Of a stretch of DNA of 42,685 nucleotides, positions 1 to 6,614 are shown piece after piece. The stretch's first letter is position 1. Each line of letters opens with the position of its first letter. A model generated the notes under the pieces. The model worked only from the letters and a program-made list of their open reading frames with translations, searched no databases and was not told the origin of the DNA. Source of the DNA: Gordonia paraffinivorans NBRC 108238 (GTDB lineage: Bacteria; Actinomycetota; Actinomycetes; Mycobacteriales; Mycobacteriaceae); NCBI RefSeq assembly GCF_000344155.1, contig NZ_BAOQ01000031.1, positions 1 through 42,685 of the forward strand, in the 5' to 3' direction. The translations under genes were made by a program, and so were the position numbers.

Positions 1-68
1 CCCGCTGAGGCCTTCAACGAGCAGCTATTGTTGCTCCAACAATAGCCGGTGTTGCATCGACTGGTTGA
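1..68 (+). pseudogene. IS30-family transposase, extreme C-terminal remnant
   Basis: The first 42 bases translate as PAEAFNEQLLLLQQ, which matches the tail I know from actinobacterial IS30-family transposases (…TPAEAFNxQL). A TAG follows directly at 43-45. Skipping two bases restores the usual ending AGVASTG with a TGA at 66-68, so the remnant carries a small frameshift. Nothing upstream is visible because the window starts here. The fragment is too short to be functional and is useful only as a trace of rearrangement. The family call rests on a short motif from memory. Confidence 0.5.
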
Positions 69-69
69 G

Positions 70-420
70 CCCGGTCAATACCGAGCCATCCGCTACACCG
101 AACGACTGGCCGAAGCCGAAGCGGTGACATCTGTTGGCTCCAAAGGGGATTCATACGACAACGCGATGGCTGAGGCGTTCAACTCGCTGTTCAAAGCCGA
201 ATGCATCCGTAACCCCGTGATGCGCCCGCGAGGCGGCTGGGCAGGTGTGGGCGAGGTCGAGATCGCCGTCGCTGAGTACGTCGAATGGTTCAACCACCGC
301 CGCCTGCACGGCGAGATCGGACACGTCCCACCCGTCGAGTACGAGAGCGCCTACTGGTCGACCCACACCGTCACCAGCTACCGTGAGAACCCGGTCCCCG
401 CAAACGCTGGAACCAACTAA
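70..420 (+). pseudogene. IS3-family transposase OrfB, C-terminal fragment (rve integrase core)
   Basis: The translation has the classic tail of an IS3 OrfB DDE transposase. QYRAIRYTERL is followed by GSKGDSYDNAMAEAFNSLFK, where the E of AMAEAFN-type motifs is the last catalytic acidic residue, then EYVEWFNHRRLHGEIGHVPP. Around two thirds of the protein, including the first two acidic residues, are absent, so it cannot transpose alone. The reading frame is open to the stop at 418-420. It has no start codon or ribosome-binding site of its own and begins at the junction with the IS30 remnant. Confidence 0.85.
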
Positions 421-450
421 CCGAGCCTCCAGCAAACCCGGGGCGATTCA
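70..450 (+). mobile_element. IS3-family element, right-hand fragment
   Basis: The fragment contains the 3' part of an IS3-type orfB (70-420). About 30 bp of non-coding sequence follow and end in GGGGCGATTCA, which fits an IS3 right end finishing in CA. The left part of the element is missing and is replaced at about position 69 by the IS30 tail. On the right it abuts, without a gap, the inside of an IS256-type transposase gene. The IS3 copy therefore seems to have inserted into the IS256 element before its own left side was lost. The exact terminal inverted repeat cannot be proven without the left end. Confidence 0.6.
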
Positions 451-948
451 TCCATGTGGCCGGCGGTCAAAGCGATGCTGCACAGCGTTTATGACCAGCC
501 CACCGCCACCGCCGTGCACGAGCAGTTCGACCGACTCCTGGAATACACCGAAGGCAGACTCCCCAAGGTTGCTGACCATCTCGGTGACGCTCGAGAGGAC
601 CTGTTGGCCTTCACAGGCTTCCCCGATGACGTGTGGCGACAGATCTGGTCCAACAACCCCACCGAACGACTCAACCGCGAGATCCGCCGCCGCACTGACG
701 TTGTGGGTATCTTCCCCAACCGTGACGCCATCATCCGACTCATCGGCGCGGTCCTGGCCGAGCAGACCGACGAGTGGGCCGAAGGCCGCCGATACCTCGG
801 CCTCGAGGTCCTCAACCGATGTCGACTGACCCCGACCACCGACACCACCACAACACCGGAGGCCACTACCGACCCGCTGATCGAACTGCCTGCCTGAAAG
901 CCCGACGAAGGATCAGAAACGAGTTACACCACTACCTGGGACTTGACC
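451..948 (+). mobile_element. IS256-family element, right-hand fragment
   Basis: The fragment contains the 3' half of an IS256 (mutator-type) transposase gene and its downstream end. The non-coding tail after 897 finishes with ACACCACTACCTGGGACTTGACC at about 926-948. That agrees with the GGTCAAGTCC-type termini usual in actinobacterial IS256 elements. The left part was displaced by the IS3 fragment. Immediately after the end, an HTH reading frame begins without its own start, so this element beheaded the next gene. Confidence 0.6.
454..897 (+). pseudogene. IS256-family transposase, C-terminal fragment
   Basis: The 147-residue frame shows strong IS256 signatures: WPAVKAMLHSVYDQP, then FPDDVWRQIWSNNPTERLNREIRRRTDVVGIFPNRDAIIRLIGAVLAEQ. 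The NPTERLNREIRRRT segment carries the third catalytic acidic residue of the family. A full-length IS256 transposase is roughly 400 residues, so about the first 60 percent is missing. The ATG at 454 is just an internal methionine next to the IS3 junction. The low-complexity Thr-rich tail before the stop is common in actinobacterial members. Confidence 0.85.
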
Positions 949-1158
949 GTCAGCGATGCCGAGTTGGCGCGACGCATCGGGATTTCTCGGCAGAACCTGA
1001 ACCTGTGGCGCACGCACGGGGTGCGCGGGCTGCCGGCCCGTGCGACGTTGGAAGGCATCGCGACGGTAATCGGATGTACCTATCAGTCGGTCCTGGAGGC
1101 GGCACTGCGTGACGCCGGATACCTCGACGGTCCGTGGACCACCTCTGCCGACCATTAA
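949..1158 (+). pseudogene. Helix-turn-helix protein, 5'-truncated by the IS256 end
   Basis: From 949 the frame reads VSDAELARRIGISRQNLNLWRTHG, a clear Cro/XRE-like helix-turn-helix. It then reads GLPARATLEGIATVIGCTYQSVLEAALRDAGYL, as in plasmid and phage repressors of actinobacteria. The stop is at 1156-1158. The frame continues backward into the IS end and meets the transposase stop at 895-897. The natural start has therefore been lost, and any use of the TTG at 943 would be accidental. The remnant keeps the recognition helix, so a short fused product could in principle still bind DNA, but I expect it to be dead. Confidence 0.6.
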
Positions 1159-1218
1159 TTGAGTAGCTTCCGGATCGACGGAGACGTCGGGGGCGACGAG
1201 AAGGAAGGCCAATCAAAG

Positions 1219-1701
1219 ATGACAGTGCCCGCAATAGGCTCCTTGCGCTGGCGAGCCCAGCTCGGTGGCGGCCTGGTCGCCATCGCGCTAATCACAGTTG
1301 GCTGTAGCGACAGTGAGGACACTGCATCGAGTGCCTCCAGTTCGTCGCCGGCCCCGGCTCCCACCACTATCGTCACTCCCCCGCCGCCGGCATGGATCGG
1401 CGATCGTAGCTGCGGGGTGGCCTGGGGACCGGACGGCATCCTGGACATTGTGGCGTTGACTCCCGGCGTTGATTGTGGGGCCGCTAAGCGGGCCGCCGAC
1501 ACCTACATGTCCGACGTTGACGGGTTCATGTCTAGCAACCCTCTCGAGGTCGGTGACGGCTGGACTTGTCAGATCTCAATCCGCGATCGCGGGGAAATTG
1601 TGCGATGCTCGGTCGGCCAGAGGGAGATTTCACTCAACCGCCGTCAAGCCGCCGGCCCTGGCAAAGGAACGGATGCTGGCACCTTGTCCCCTATCCCCTG
1701 A
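1219..1701 (+). CDS. Putative secreted lipoprotein, function unknown
   Basis: The ATG at 1219 was chosen because AAGGAAG lies at 1201-1207 and the protein then opens with a typical signal sequence: basic RWR, a hydrophobic stretch, and ITVGC as lipobox (Thr at -3 is slightly unusual). After the Cys comes a Ser/Ala/Pro-rich linker of about 40 residues. A small domain with four further cysteines (CGVAW, DCGAA, TCQIS, RCSVG) follows, probably two disulphides. The protein would be anchored outside the cytoplasmic membrane. I do not recognise the family. It stands alone on the plus strand, convergent with the two small genes to its right. Confidence 0.65.
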   Translation: MTVPAIGSLRWRAQLGGGLVAIALITVGCSDSEDTASSASSSSPAPAPTTIVTPPPPAWIGDRSCGVAWGPDGILDIVALTPGVDCGAAKRAADTYMSDVDGFMSSNPLEVGDGWTCQISIRDRGEIVRCSVGQREISLNRRQAAGPGKGTDAGTLSPIP

Positions 1702-1713
1702 CCTGGATACCGC

Positions 1714-1905
1714 TCAGGACAGGTGCTCGACCTCCCCGCCGGATTCCTTGGCATAGGACTCGGCCTCGGCGAGTTCGGCAGCAGTGAATGCTCGTGTCGC
1801 GGCGGGGTTGCCTGGAGGTCGCACGATCAGGGTCAGATCAGCGAGTCGGGTGCGGGCACGTGATGGAGAGACACGGCTGACCACTCCCCCCGGTGTCGGT
1901 GTCAC
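1714..1905 (-). CDS. Small protein of unknown function, second of a two-gene unit
   Basis: The 63-residue product starts with GTG at 1905, directly after the stop of the upstream gene (…TGA GTG…), so translation is probably coupled. The N-terminal half is basic, with many Arg (SRVSPSRARTRLADLTLIVRPPG). The C-terminal half is an acidic helix, FTAAELAEAESYAKESGGEVEHL. There is no signal peptide, membrane segment or motif I recognise. It is supported by the tight junction and a plausible composition rather than by homology. Confidence 0.45.
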   Translation of the reverse strand: MTPTPGGVVSRVSPSRARTRLADLTLIVRPPGNPAATRAFTAAELAEAESYAKESGGEVEHLS

Positions 1906-2235
1906 TCACGTGTTGTCCTCCTTCTCCTGGACGCGAATGGCTTCCGGCGGCACCCACAGAGTCAGCGTCATCGAGGAGACCCGGTTGGCGCTACTGACCG
2001 TGAGTTCGCAGATTGCGCGCCACAGCCCATTGGACAGTTGGAGCCAGGCGAGCTGTCGCGCCGGCATGGTTGGCTCGATACGGGCACCGGATGCTCTCAC
2101 CCGCAAGGAGACCCCTTCAGGCGCTGCCGAGTACGGGCGTCCGCAGTTGGGGTCGAGCCGCACCATGTCCACGACGACAGGCCGTGGCGGGGTGAACAGC
2201 CGTAGGGTCCGTTGATCGGGCCACGACTCCCACAT
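1906..2235 (-). CDS. Hypothetical protein, first of a two-gene unit
   Basis: The 109-residue protein starts at the ATG at 2235 with GAGG about 8 bases upstream. The sequence alternates short hydrophobic stretches and charged residues (PPRPVVVDMVRLDP, AWLQLSNGLWRAICELTVSSANRVSSMTLTLWV) and looks like a compact beta-rich cytoplasmic domain. No transmembrane segment or signal is visible. I cannot assign a family. It abuts the following 63-residue gene with no intergenic base, suggesting the two act together. Confidence 0.45.
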   Translation of the reverse strand: MWESWPDQRTLRLFTPPRPVVVDMVRLDPNCGRPYSAAPEGVSLRVRASGARIEPTMPARQLAWLQLSNGLWRAICELTVSSANRVSSMTLTLWVPPEAIRVQEKEDNT

Positions 2236-2500
2236 GCTCGACCTCGATGCCTCACGCCGATCCGCCGGCGGTTCGCTCTACGAAATATGGATGGGATGCG
2301 CGGAACGCTTCCCGTTCGTCCACACACCCCATCCACCGCTCAGCATAACGCACGATCGAACTAATGTGCGAACATGGGTTTGTGGTTCTGGATCAAATTC
2401 AGCAGGCGCCTCCAGGAGCCCCCTCCCCCGCCGAATCGCCGACGTGACAACCGACCAGGACGGGAGGGCGGCAGCGCAGCGCAGCGGAGACTCACCCATT

Positions 2501-2532
2501 AGCGGCAATACAGCAATACAGCAATACAGCTT
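2501..2532 (-). repeat. Iteron cluster 1: inverted-orientation octamers downstream of parB
   Basis: On the minus strand this reads as successive 8-mers close to TTGCTGTA (two exact copies at 2509-2524, flanked by one degenerate copy on each side). It is the same unit as the arrays upstream of parA but in the opposite orientation. It lies about 175 bp beyond the parB stop, so the parAB operon is bracketed by the motif. It is probably an additional ParB contact site. Confidence 0.7.
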
Positions 2533-2657
2533 TCGTGCCGTGCATCTCACCTGCATATGTGATGCGTGCACGCACCTAGGGGGAACGGCTCAGCGCACAT
2601 CAACGAGATCGGGATGGCCTTCACTGGGCACATCAGGAACGTCGGACTCGCTACGAG

Positions 2658-2688
2658 GCCCTGGTGGTGCTGCAATCACCACCAGGGC
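2658..2688 (-). terminator. Strong hairpin after parAB
   Basis: The perfect 12-bp stem GCCCTGGTGGTG/CACCACCAGGGC has a 7-base loop and sits 20 bp past the parB stop. No U-tract follows on the minus strand, as is common for actinobacterial terminators. The region 2236-2707 otherwise holds only the octamer cluster and no convincing gene. Confidence 0.6.
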
Positions 2689-2707
2689 CGCTTCCTTGTA
2701 CGGAATG

Positions 2708-2971
2708 TCAGTGCTCGTTCTGGCGAACCCAGTCCGCGATGAGCTCCTCGAGGACGGCGTCCATCGTGGTGCCGGCCGCCGTGGTCGCGAGCTTGAACCT
2801 GAGATGTAGATCCGGGTCAAGCCGATGCGTGAGCTTCGTTCGAGCTGAGGTCGGACTCTGAAAAGTGGCTGAAACGGGAATCTTCCGGGGCGACATCGAC
2901 GATGCCGATTCGGAGGCCGCTGGCTGACGTGGCACCAGGTTGGCCTTGGGGTTGGGCTTCTTGATGCTCAT
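2708..2971 (-). CDS. parB: Small ribbon-helix-helix partition protein (ParB/ParG-like centromere binder)
   Basis: The 87-residue protein has a disordered, Lys/Pro/Ser-rich N-terminus (1-44) and a compact C-terminal domain, KLTHRLDPDLHLRFKLATTAAGTTMDAVLEELIADWVRQ. That domain fits the strand-helix-helix pattern of RHH partition proteins such as ParG and omega. In such systems the RHH dimer binds short tandem repeats and the flexible tail stimulates the ParA ATPase. Its ATG overlaps the parA stop by four bases (ATGA), so the two are translated together. Short 8-bp iterons on both sides fit a type Ib partition cassette. The name is by role; identity with a described family was not tested. Confidence 0.75.
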   Translation of the reverse strand: MSIKKPNPKANLVPRQPAASESASSMSPRKIPVSATFQSPTSARTKLTHRLDPDLHLRFKLATTAAGTTMDAVLEELIADWVRQNEH

Positions 2972-3573
2972 TCCACTTCCTCTTTCAGTGCCTCAAGCAT
3001 TTCGGTCAGAACGTCGCTATAAGCCACGTCGTGCGGCGGACGGAGGCCGTATGCAGTGCGAATGTGCTCCCGAAGGGGCACGATCGTGTCGAACCGAGAG
3101 ATTCCCTGCTCTTCCAAGGTCGCGATCGTGTCTGTCAACAATTTGGTACCCAGGCGCGCGGATGTGATGAGAACTGCGTACATCTGCGTGGTGATCACCG
3201 GCAGCGTTTCCCACACACGGCTGAGGTCGAGCCCGGCTGCCTGAGTCGGGACGATGACAAAATCCGACATCTCAATCGCGGCCTGGATCACGGCACTGTC
3301 TCCAGGCGGCGTGTCGATAAACAGGGCCGCCTCCGGACCCATCTCCTGAGCAATGCGCGGTAGACGCTTCACATTGCTGACGATGACCTTGAACGGAAAG
3401 GGGTCTCCGTTGTCGTGGGCGCGGTCCGCCCACTCCGTCGCCGATCCCTGCTTGTCCAAGTCAGCGAGCACAATCTGGCGGTCGGGTTCCCGCCGCGCGA
3501 GTTCGGACGCCAGGAAGACACTCGTCGTCGTCTTCGACACTCCCCCCTTCGTGTTCACCACCGACACGATCAT
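2968..3573 (-). CDS. parA: ParA-family partition ATPase (type Ib)
   Basis: The 201-residue product begins MIVSVVNTKGGVSKTTT. That is a deviant Walker A with the signature lysine (K9) and the GGVSKTT variant. FIDTPPGDSAVIQAA near residue 90 is the Walker A'/switch region, and a VIVPTQAAGLDLSRV segment follows. There is no N-terminal HTH, so this is the short ParA form paired with an RHH ParB. The ATG at 3573 was preferred to an upstream in-frame start because AAAGGGAG lies at 3581-3588 with a 7-base gap. Four iterons directly upstream (3593-3624) would overlap the promoter, suggesting autoregulation by ParB. Confidence 0.9.
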   Translation of the reverse strand: MIVSVVNTKGGVSKTTTSVFLASELARREPDRQIVLADLDKQGSATEWADRAHDNGDPFPFKVIVSNVKRLPRIAQEMGPEAALFIDTPPGDSAVIQAAIEMSDFVIVPTQAAGLDLSRVWETLPVITTQMYAVLITSARLGTKLLTDTIATLEEQGISRFDTIVPLREHIRTAYGLRPPHDVAYSDVLTEMLEALKEEVE

Positions 3574-3592
3574 GTGACATCTCCCTTTCTCG

Positions 3593-3624
3593 CTGCTGTA
3601 TTGCTGTATTGCTGTATTGCTGTA
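3593..3624 (+). repeat. Iteron cluster 2: four octamers in the parA leader
   Basis: CTGCTGTA is followed by three exact TTGCTGTA copies, back to back, 20 bp upstream of the parA start codon. The position within the promoter/leader of parA suggests an operator bound by ParB as well as a centromere site. Confidence 0.8.
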
Positions 3625-3704
3625 GTGACAGCCAGCCCTGTGGGCTGCGTCACGCATACAGAACCTCTTGCTCCGAGACGGTCTAGCCGAATCAACCCGC
3701 CGAA

Positions 3705-3744
3705 TTGCCGTATTGCCAGCTAGCTGGCTAGCTGGCTAGCTGGC
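3705..3744 (+). repeat. Iteron cluster 3: TAGCTGGC-type octamers
   Basis: TTGCCGTA, TTGCCAGC and three perfect TAGCTGGC copies run in tandem. The period is again 8 bp, and the cluster is in the same 8-bp register as clusters 2 and 4 (starts 3593, 3705 and 3841 all leave remainder 1 on division by 8). The GCTAGC core is palindromic, so each junction is a small dyad. Confidence 0.7.
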
Positions 3745-3832
3745 TTAACTGGGCGGCTGTACTACCGCACTCCCCGGAAATCACCTAGCTGAACTGAGGT
3801 TATGCCTCGCTACCGCCCCGTTTCAAGACGAC

Positions 3833-4000
3833 GCGCCGTATTGCTGTACTGCCATGTCGCTGTACTGCTGTACTGCTGTACTGCCGCGTTGCTGTACTGC
3901 TGTACTGCCGCGTTGCTGTACTGCTGTAGTGCCGCGTTGCTGTACTGCTGTAGTGCCGCGTTGCTGTACTGCTGTAGTGCCGCGTTGCCATAGTGCCGTG
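3833..4000 (+). repeat. Iteron cluster 4: 21 tandem octamers with 24-bp higher-order units (putative parS)
   Basis: Twenty-one contiguous 8-mers fit the consensus (C/T/G)TGC(T/C)G(T/C)(A/G). From 3865 to 3984 they are organised in five 24-bp units, each being (C/T)TGCTGTA, CTGCTGTA, (C/G)TGCCGCG. The ends (3833-3864 and 3985-4000) are degenerate, as in many tandem arrays. Apparent reading frames through it, rich in repeated Tyr-Ser-Ser-Thr or Cys-Cys-Thr, are artefacts of the period. By analogy with RHH-type systems (omega heptads, ParG boxes) this should be the main centromere. The stretch 3574-4173 holds clusters 2-4 and no gene. Confidence 0.85.
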
Positions 4001-4121
4001 TTGAGCTGTGCCGCCTTTACAGCTACGCGTCGTGCCGTCAGGCTGCATTGACAGCTGGCTGGCATGCTGTACTGACGGCATGCTGGTTGCGCAGTCCCAG
4101 TTGCAACTGCCGGGCGCAGAA

Positions 4122-4145
4122 GATCTTGATCTTGATCTCGATCAC
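4122..4145 (+). repeat. Hexamer run GATCTT upstream of the P450 gene
   Basis: Four consecutive hexamers GATCTT, GATCTT, GATCTC and GATCAC end 28 bp before the P450 start. The run could be an operator, or the decayed edge of the neighbouring iteron region. No clear promoter boxes are visible beside it. Confidence 0.4.
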
Positions 4146-4173
4146 CTCCGCGTCGCATGGAAGACTCGGCCCA

Positions 4174-5562
4174 ATGCACGCGAAGACACTGAGTGAGCTG
4201 CCTCATCCCTCGGGACGGGTGCCGCTCTTGGGGGACGTGAGGTCTGTCGATCGGCGCAGGCCGACACAGCATGAGGCTCAACTTGCGCGAGAGCTGGGGC
4301 CTATCTTCCAGCGGTTGCTACTCAGAGATCGGCTAGTCGTTGTGGGGGGAGCAGAGCTTGCCAAGGAGACCCTGAACGAGCAGGCATGGGGCCGGGTGCT
4401 GGTCGGTCCTCTAGCGAAGCTCCGCGAGATCGTCACCTCTGGGCTCTTCACTGCACGAACCAGCGATCCTCTATGGGGGCAAGCTCGACGGATTCTGACT
4501 CCCGGTTTCTCCCAGGCCTCTATGCGCTCGTACCACCGCGCCATGCAGACCGTGGCGGATGATCTGGCGATCAAATGGGAAAAGAACCCGGACGTCGACG
4601 TACATGGCGATATGACTGCCGCAACGCTGGAAATCATAGGGCGGGCAGGCTTCTCGACCCCGATGGGTTTGCTCGGTGACCATGAGGCCGCGCCAGAAGG
4701 GACCGACGAGTTCGTTGCAGCGTTGAGCCGAGTCCTGGCGTGGGCAAGCGAGTCGACCAACGATCTGCCGATTGTCGGTCCGCTCCGCGCCGCGTTCGCA
4801 GCGCCGGGCATTCGCCGCGACGTCAACTACGTGCGCGGGTTCGTAGACAGCATCATCGAGCGTCGACAGAAGGACGGTTCTGCTCAGAACAATGACCTCC
4901 TCGGGCTCATGCTGACCACGCGGGACCCGGAGACAGGGCAGTTGCTGCCCGTCGACAATGTGCGAGACCAGGTGCTGACCTTCCTCGCCGCCGGCCATGA
5001 AACAACGGCTGCCCTCCTCGAGGTTGCCCTGTACCACCTGGCCACCGATCCGCGTATCGGCGATCTGATCGTCGCCGAGGAACTGAGCGGGAACAGGGTG
5101 CTGGACTACGACGAAGTTGTACGACTGCGCCGAATCCGGGCTCTGATAAACGAGTGTCTGAGGCTGTACCCTCCTGCACCGGGGTTCTTCCGTATCGCTC
5201 GCTCTGACCAAGAGCTCGGCGGCTACCTGGTGCCGGCCGGCAGAGCGGTGTTCGTCCTCAGCCTCGCCGCACAGCGCGACCCAGCAGCGTGGGGATCGGA
5301 CGCCGGAGAGTTTCGCGCTGATCGGTTCTTAAACACGAGGTTGACTGCCAGTTCACCAGAGTTCTTCGCGCCGTGGGGAACCGGCCCGAGATCGTGTATT
5401 GGCCGCCAGTTCGCGATCCATGAGACAACCCTGCTGATCGGATCAGTACTCTCACAGTTCAGACTGACTGTCAATAAGCCCTTCGAGCTACGCCTGCGCG
5501 AGCGGGCAACGTTACGGCCCGAACCGTTCAGGATCGTGGCAACTCCGCGGGGGAGGGCGTAA
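4174..5562 (+). CDS. Cytochrome P450, CYP102-like heme domain without reductase
   Basis: The 462-residue protein has all P450 landmarks: I-helix AAGHETT (272-278), ExxR at E327-R330, and the heme loop WGTGPRSCIG with the thiolate ligand C408. The N-terminal half resembles CYP102 (P450 BM3) heme domains strongly, for example SGLFTARTSDPLWGQARRIL followed by TPGFSQASMRSYHRAM. CYP102 enzymes are normally about 1,050 residues with a fused diflavin reductase. Here the protein ends after the heme domain and no reductase or ferredoxin gene lies nearby, so electrons must come from elsewhere. The ATG at 4174 fits the family N-terminus; an in-frame ATG lies further upstream. The stop overlaps the next start by one base. 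The substrate is unknown, possibly fatty acids by analogy. Confidence 0.9.
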   Translation: MHAKTLSELPHPSGRVPLLGDVRSVDRRRPTQHEAQLARELGPIFQRLLLRDRLVVVGGAELAKETLNEQAWGRVLVGPLAKLREIVTSGLFTARTSDPLWGQARRILTPGFSQASMRSYHRAMQTVADDLAIKWEKNPDVDVHGDMTAATLEIIGRAGFSTPMGLLGDHEAAPEGTDEFVAALSRVLAWASESTNDLPIVGPLRAAFAAPGIRRDVNYVRGFVDSIIERRQKDGSAQNNDLLGLMLTTRDPETGQLLPVDNVRDQVLTFLAAGHETTAALLEVALYHLATDPRIGDLIVAEELSGNRVLDYDEVVRLRRIRALINECLRLYPPAPGFFRIARSDQELGGYLVPAGRAVFVLSLAAQRDPAAWGSDAGEFRADRFLNTRLTASSPEFFAPWGTGPRSCIGRQFAIHETTLLIGSVLSQFRLTVNKPFELRLRERATLRPEPFRIVATPRGRA

Positions 5563-6614
5563 TGACCTGGTATCTCATCGAGACGTTGGCGCCTGCGCCG
5601 AGCGCATCCATCGTCTTCAAGGAGGGGGAGCCCCGAGACTGGACCTCGGTCCGCACGCTGACGCGCAGCGACGGTCTGGACATGATCGAAGACCTCATCG
5701 CTGAGGTCCGTACCTCGCGTGAGGGGTTAGACCGAGTCGAGCACGGACGGCTTGGTCCTCGGCGGGTCGTGATGCGGCCGGTGCTCGGATACGAGGGCGA
5801 GGTCTATGGGATCAAAACCTGGGTAGGCAAGCCTGATGCGGCACTGACTCCCGAACGTGCCATTGCGTCAGTGAACTGGGATGTGCAGTCCCTAGTGGCC
5901 CGGCACACCCTTGAGTCCTACATGATGTCGTCTATCAGCCCAGAGGGGTTCGGGCAGGATCGCGATCCGGGACAGTTCCTCCGTAAAGTCGCTCAGTTCG
6001 ACGCTCTCAATGAGCTGGCTGAACTGTGCCTCAACGACGGAACTCGTACACATTTTTCCGGCCGGCTCACTGTGCTGCACGACGACACCCACTTGATGGC
6101 GTGGCGCGGCCTGGCCCGGAGCAACGCCGGCTCGGATGGCTCCGAGGTGCGTGGGTTGTTCCATGACGTGACAGATACCGAACCACCACAAATTGCGCCT
6201 CTAACTGCGCTGAAGCTCCCTAGCGGCGATGAGCAGCGTGGCGAAACTGGCAGTGCCCCAGGAACAGTGTTGGTGGCGTACCGCCGTGTGCCTGGCGAAC
6301 CTGAAATCCCAGCTCTGATCTACTGGGTCTCGCCCCGACCGAACTACATCGCGGAATCCGCCACTGAGCACTACCTGACGCAGCATCCCGACACACCGCT
6401 TCCCGGCAACCTCATCAACCCGGAGTCCTTCGATGAGTTCGCCCGTGCCAAGAAGATCCTCGAAGCAGGTCAAGACGACCTCGAGATCCCCATGGTCGTC
6501 GAGTTGCTCGGACCTGATGGCAACTGGGTTCGCGTCCGCTTCCACATCCGCCGCTATCCAGGCGCGGTCGGCAGCCTTCTCCACATCGGCCGCTTCGTTC
6601 CGCTGGAAGACTAA
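5562..6614 (+). CDS. DUF5593-like (PAS/GAF-type) protein coupled to the P450
   Basis: The 350-residue protein begins WYLIETLAPAPSASIVFKEG, then RDWTSVRTL. The pattern …RRVVMRPVLGYEGEVYGIKTWVGKP recalls the DUF5593 N-terminal domain of actinobacterial proteins, which has a PAS/GAF-like look. A middle segment (about 130-215) includes SGRLTVLHDDTHLMAWRG. A second similar alpha/beta domain (230-350) ends VELLGPDGNWVRVRFHIRRYP. There are no membrane segments or HTH. The start ATG overlaps the P450 stop (TAATG), so the products are made together. A ligand-sensing or P450-assisting role is inference only. Its end overlaps the convergent rep gene by four bases. Confidence 0.6.
   Translation: MTWYLIETLAPAPSASIVFKEGEPRDWTSVRTLTRSDGLDMIEDLIAEVRTSREGLDRVEHGRLGPRRVVMRPVLGYEGEVYGIKTWVGKPDAALTPERAIASVNWDVQSLVARHTLESYMMSSISPEGFGQDRDPGQFLRKVAQFDALNELAELCLNDGTRTHFSGRLTVLHDDTHLMAWRGLARSNAGSDGSEVRGLFHDVTDTEPPQIAPLTALKLPSGDEQRGETGSAPGTVLVAYRRVPGEPEIPALIYWVSPRPNYIAESATEHYLTQHPDTPLPGNLINPESFDEFARAKKILEAGQDDLEIPMVVELLGPDGNWVRVRFHIRRYPGAVGSLLHIGRFVPLED

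Noticed and set aside
3833..4000. CRISPR array
   Set aside because: Contiguous 8-bp units with no spacers, no 25-40 bp repeats and no cas genes nearby.
3800..4081. Reading frames through the octamer array with repeating Tyr-Ser-Ser-Thr or Cys-Cys-Thr
   Set aside because: An 8-bp period without stops opens several frames at once on both strands. The composition is set by the repeat, and there are no start signals.
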